A DNA stretch of 64,000 bases, from contig CM055816.1 in the NCBI GenBank assembly GCA_029582265.1, forward strand, positions 81,958,472 through 82,022,471, given 5' to 3'. This stretch comes from Zoroaster sp. YZ-2022. Lineage: Eukaryota; Echinodermata; Asteroidea; Forcipulatida; Zoroasteridae. Position numbers and translations under genes: made by a program. Under the pieces are notes generated by a model. That model was given only the letters and a program-made list of their open reading frames with translations. It did no database searches and was not told the origin of the DNA. Below, one piece after another: positions 60,585-64,000 of this stretch. Each line of letters starts with the position of its first letter. The first letter of the stretch is position 1.

Positions 60585-60657
60585 TGACTGAACCGGGTCT
60601 TGAACCCGAGACCTCTGAATTACCGTACCAGCGCTCTACCACCTGAGCTATCCAGCC
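60585..60657 (-). tRNA. tRNA-like gene, left arm (anticodon GGT by position)
   Basis: The sequence divides 7-2-4-8-4-1-5-7-5-5-5-7-5-7-1, giving 73 nt. The acceptor stem GGCTGGA/TTCAGTC pairs with two G-T, the D stem is GCTC/GAGC, and the T arm TCGGG-TTCAAGA-CCCGG is fully paired. A and B boxes are canonical (TAGCTCAGGTGG, GGTTCAAGACC). The anticodon arm is imperfect: T-T at the loop-closing pair, and C instead of T at position 33 (loop ACGGTAA, nominal anticodon GGT, Thr). No CCA is encoded. It may be transcribed but is an unlikely working tRNA. Confidence 0.6.
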
Positions 60658-60792
60658 CTATGATGGCGTCCTCCCAAATAGTCAACTATCTTTGCTCGGG
60701 TTGGGCTATAAAGCAGTTAATGGGTTATGGCTTCTGACTGGCACCCCAACCCGAGCAAAGATAGTTGACTATTTGGGAGGACGCCATCATAG

Positions 60793-60865
60793 GGCTGGAT
60801 AGCTCAGGTGGTAGAGCGCTGGTACGGTAATTCAGAGGTCTCGGGTTCAAGTCCGGGTTCAGTCA
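60793..60865 (+). tRNA. tRNA-like gene, right arm (degraded T stem)
   Basis: Inverted twin of 60585-60657 with the same acceptor, D and anticodon arms. The T arm is TCGGG-TTCAAGT-CCGGG, which mispairs, so this copy is the more decayed of the two. The two genes diverge from a shared 135-nt centre. Confidence 0.55.
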
Positions 60866-61068
60866 ACTTTTCTTTGCTCAAATTAAAAAGTCTGTTTTAA
60901 TTTTATTAACTAATAGCTCACTGACCGCACATTATCAACTTGTTATCTTGTTTCCAATAACCTCAGGACATGGTACATGCATGGTCAGCGCGGGGTCCTA
61001 ATAACAACACACTTAAAATAATAATATTAATGTAAAATATGAGGAATTAAACTTACCAATTGTGGAAC

Positions 61069-61470
61069 TTAGTGAGTAATAACCCGTCGTTTCTTCAGTA
61101 AACTCCATTTCTTGGCAACTTTGTGGATGTCTATTTCACCTGTGAAGTCTTTCTCGCAGGCTAATAGCATGAGTCCCTCCAATCTAGAATCCGTCATTGT
61201 TGTCCGCAAACTATTCTTGACAAACTTGAGTCTGCTGAAGGTGCGCTCATTGGACGCCACTGTTACGGGTGCGGTAATCATAAGACGAATGGCTCGATTT
61301 GCTAATGGCAGGGCATCTTTATTGGCTTCATTTACCTCTCTAATCTTGCTGAAGTCAGTTATATCTTGAGGGCACAGTTCTGCCAGAACCTGAAGCTCTG
61401 CCTCAAGGGCTGAAGGGTCGGGGGTTTCGGTGGGAGGAAATAAGAGTGGTAATTGCAGACGCCTGTGATG
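61069..61470 (-). pseudogene. hAT transposase C-terminal (dimerisation) part, in shifted frame
   Basis: The frame reads LPLLFPPTETPDPSALEAEL, FSKIREVNEANKDALPLANR, then SNERTFSRLKFVKNSLRTTM, the hAT C-terminal signature, and ends RRVITH. It is in a different frame from the main ORF, which overlaps it at 61403-61473 in a meaningless frame. One indel between DASQAS and PLLFPP explains the break. Confidence 0.85.
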
Positions 61471-63732
61471 CATCGAAGGGGGGCTTGAGACATGAGAACA
61501 GGGGCTTAACAGAATCTTGAAACTGGACTAAATGTTCCCTCATTCTGGAGATGTGGACATCTAGCACTTCCTTAAACTGTTGCCCATAGAATTGCTGTAG
61601 AGTGAGGTGAACACCTGCATGTTCATCAAGTCGGCTTGGTGCTTTTCTTCGACGATGATGACGGTTAAAATCTCCCTCTGGGTCCACTCCGAGCTGTTTG
61701 GCAAACTTGCAGGCTGCCTCAATCTGGTCTTCCATCAGTTTGTCATCTGATCTTATTTTATCAAAGATGCTTAGTGTTGCCTCAACAAGGTCAGCTGCAT
61801 CAAGAATGTTGAGGTCAACCCGCTGGAGATGTTCCACAAGATGCTTAGATTTGTACATAGTGTTCTTCATGAACATCACGGCAGCTATGAAGTCCAAGTT
61901 AAGCATTCTTTTGTTCAGACCGAGTGCCTTGGTTTGGGTTTGTTTGTCTGCCTTGGGACTTGAGGCGATATCACCAAGGACAGCAACAATGATCTCAAAT
62001 GACGTCCAGACTGCTTGGATGCTTTCCGCCCGTGCCGTCCATCTTGTTTTTGACAGACTACGGAGCATGAGACAGTTTTCGATTGTGGTTATCTCATCTT
62101 GCAGTGGCTGGAATCGCTTTGTGCTTGAAGTGAAGAAGACGTACAATTCCTGAAGGATGTCAAACATATCACGAGTCAATGTGCTTGCATTACAGCTGTG
62201 TTCAACTACGGTATTGCAGCGGTGGGCTTGGCATGGTATGTACGGAATCTGTCGGCCAACAATGTCAGATAACATTTTCTGGGCACCATTGAACTTTCCG
62301 GACATAGCGGCAGCAAAATCGTACGACTGGAAACACAGTTTAGCTGTGTCCAATCCTGCTTTTTCCATGGTAGTAACAATTTCGTTAGCTTGGCCTTTAC
62401 CAGTTTTGTCCAGAGATTTCTTCAATGCAAGAAGTCTTTCGACTGGTTGACCAGACTCATTCACATACCTAACAACAACCGATATCCTGTCCGTATGTGA
62501 CTCATCTGGTGTTGTATCTGCCATTACAGAAAAAAGTCCTGCTTCGTGGACCTCTCCAACCACTCTCTCGCGTATTTCTGTTTCCAGTAATGAAATAAAT
62601 TCATTCTGGGACTGTGGGCTCAAATACGTCACATGATACGAGTTCATTCGTTTGTCACTTAGCCAACGTTTGAGGATGGGTACATGTCTGCTGAGAAGGT
62701 GAACTATCTGGTAAAAGTTGCCATCTTTTTCATCAGACCCTCTGAAAGGGAGTGCTTGTCGAGCCAATGTTTTAGTAACATCTAACAAAATAGATGCAAC
62801 GTCACGATTGTATGCAAGATCATCAGCCTCCTGGAGCTGCGCCATCCTCTTAGCTTTGTCCAGCTGCACGTCGATGTGTCTTGTCTTCTGGATAAAACTG
62901 CAATAGCTGGAGAGGGAAGCTTTATGACTTTCTGATGTGAAGTGTTTAGCCAGTTTAGCATGCTTGTCTTTGCCGGCACCTTTCATTTTATGCCATTTGT
63001 TTACACCTGTCTTCACCCACGCTGATTCTGCCTTTTCTTTTGATAGAGCATCAGTAAATAAACAGCATACGAAACAAAATGCCGCATCCTCTTTCACGCT
63101 ATACTCTAAATGAGGATATTCATTGTACCACTTTGCTGAAAAACGACATTGTTTGCCCTCTGGCGTGTGGGGGTTAACTGGAAAACTGTGCAGTTTTGGT
63201 TGACAGGGACCAAGGTGGATCAAATATTCTCTCTGATTATCCTCGGTTACATCACCGCGCAATGCCGGATCATGTTCGACGGGAACGTTGGCACTATCCT
63301 CTGAGTCATGAACTTGAAGTTTAGCTGCCTTGATTGACTGCAGCACTTTACCGCTGGTTTCGAGGAAAAGTGAACTTTTTTCTTGCACTTCTGCTATGGT
63401 TTCTCTGGCCTCAGTCATCCAGGACTCTATGTGAGGCAATTCAGCTGTTTTCATGTCATTCATGAGTCGTTTGCAGTCATCTGTCAGTTGCACAATCCGC
63501 GACAGAACTGCAACGGATTCAGTCCATTCAACTGTGTCTGATTTACTTACACAATTAGAAGGCATACTCTCTTCGCGCCAAACATCTTCTTTGCCTGTCT
63601 GATGGGGAGGCATCGTAGTGTCACTTGCCAAGTCTCTACGTGGATTGTTTTCCTCAGTATGGACTGCCGTTGATGTAGATGAATATGTAGCTTCAGCAGA
63701 TTCATGGCCGCTTGTTGGTTCAGCTGCCTCAT
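61403..63732 (-). CDS. hAT transposase with ZMYM/TTF-type finger (main ORF)
   Basis: The acceptor TGTTTTTTTGTTTCAG lies at 63733 and the open frame runs to 61403. Numbering from the upstream Met at 63751, residues 7-175 are a Ser/Glu-rich head with a coiled coil. Residues 176-280 are a TTF/ZMYM1-like zinc region (HLGPCQPKLHSF, GKQCRFSAKWYN, FCFVCCLF, NKWHKM...HFTSESHKAS). Then comes a DUF4371-like catalytic part (FSVMADTTPDESHTDRISVV, probable first Asp, and later QAHRCNTVVEH and SKTRWTAR). Transposition by hAT enzymes leaves 8-bp duplications. The frame breaks near 61440, so the C-terminal dimerisation region lies in another frame. Apart from that the ORF is intact, so the element is young. 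Domesticated ZMYM1-like genes share this layout. Confidence 0.9.
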
Positions 63733-64000
63733 CTGAAACAAAAAAACACAAACAAAACCCAAAACTGTAAAAGAGAGATCACGCTGCGAAAGATAGAATA
63801 CACTAAATTAGCAAAAGGAATGTTTTAAAGAGTATTTGACCTACAGAAAATAGAGTACAAATACTTTATACAAATAAAATTGAATCCGTTTTGAGTGATA
63901 AGCTGGTCACACAAATTCAAAAATCCGACTTTGATATCCCCCCCCCCCCCACCCCGCACGGTATTCTCCAAAAGAATATTATAAATATTCAATTTACCTA
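63733..64000 (-). other. Intron or 5' part of the hAT element
   Basis: The sequence upstream of the acceptor is T/C-rich on the minus strand, as expected of an intron end. A C10 run lies at about 63940. The first exon and terminus are outside the window. Confidence 0.4.

Larger units (their letters stand above)
60558..60892. repeat. Palindrome with 148-bp arms carrying two divergent tRNA-like genes
   Basis: The arms 60558-60705 and 60745-60892 are almost exact complements around a 39-nt spacer. Visible differences are few, for example AAAATTTGACT against AGTCAACTTTT and GGTCTTGAA against TTCAAGTCC. Each arm contains, from the centre outward, CCCAACCCGAGCAAAGATAG, GTTGACTATTTGGGAGG and a 73-nt tRNA-like sequence. 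Confidence 0.95.
60398..64000 (-). mobile_element. hAT-type element, 3' end inside window, 5' end beyond it
   Basis: The satellite is interrupted at about 60395. The next bases CAACGGCGTAGCGAAGG followed by a G-run have the look of hAT ends of the CAGNGGCGTAGC type. The transposase (61069-63732) runs on the minus strand. The other terminus and the 8-bp duplication would lie right of 64000. A tRNA-like palindrome sits between the end and the transposase stop. Confidence 0.65.

Overview
This is eukaryotic, AT-rich, intron-bearing and transposon-dense DNA from what is most likely a marine invertebrate deuterostome, with an echinoderm as my best guess. The guess rests on a tRNA-headed SINE of a type I associate with sea urchin and sea star genomes, on the abundance of AGGCCT/GGCCTAC words, on small exons in long introns, and on the mix of Gypsy, piggyBac, hAT, Tigger and TA- or TTAA-flanked MITEs. 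Species assignment is inference. No bacterial operon, rRNA or CRISPR array is present.

Layout. (1) 0.4-5.4 kb, minus strand: a multi-exon gene visible only through splicing. Seven short exons have matching phases and consensus splice sites. They encode a basic N-terminal part, a strongly acidic stretch and two C2H2-like fingers, and the gene runs off the left edge. (2) 10.7-13.0 kb: broken pogo/Tigger transposase pieces. (3) 14.9-16.1 kb: a satellite of about 190 bp period. (4) 16.1-22.1 kb: a dead DDE-type transposase-like gene split by a 5.24-kb element. That element has TA target duplication, CACTGTAAAA ends and dense AAACAC subterminal motifs. Inside it are a promoter-like region, an intron and a coding exon whose protein resembles an exon at 27.0-27.2 kb, plus two further nested elements. 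(5) 23.5-24.1 kb: the C-terminal exon of a tyrosine-recombinase-like protein lacking one catalytic block. (6) 26.2-29.3 kb, minus strand: a small spliced gene, a THAP-domain ORF and a second copy of the DDE-like family, this one split by a SINE.

(7) 29.6-36.1 kb: a nested retroelement block made of a Gypsy LTR and gag, a 1.4-kb long-inverted-repeat element, a Gypsy pol scrap, and a piggyBac pseudogene carrying a SINE that itself carries a 121-bp TA MITE. (8) 36.7-39.8 kb: a second, heavily deleted Gypsy element. (9) 40.0-40.8 kb: a TIR element whose ends resemble those of the element nested at 19.1-20.2 kb. (10) 43.3-45.9 kb: two tandem arrays with 17/18-bp and 31-bp units. (11) 51.9-52.1 kb: a convincing small single-pass membrane protein ORF. 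(12) 53.9-60.4 kb: a large degenerate satellite with inverted blocks and an internal duplication of about 1.5 kb. (13) 60.4-64.0 kb: a hAT element with a nearly intact ZMYM/TTF-finger transposase. It contains a 148-bp-arm palindrome bearing two divergent 73-nt tRNA-like genes.

Host genes supported here are the finger gene (0.4-5.4 kb), the 26.2-27.2 kb spliced gene, possibly the THAP ORF, and the small membrane protein. Everything else recognisable is mobile or satellite DNA. The observations most worth follow-up are the promoter- and cargo-bearing AAACAC element, the divergent tRNA-like palindrome inside the hAT element, and the phase-consistent finger gene.
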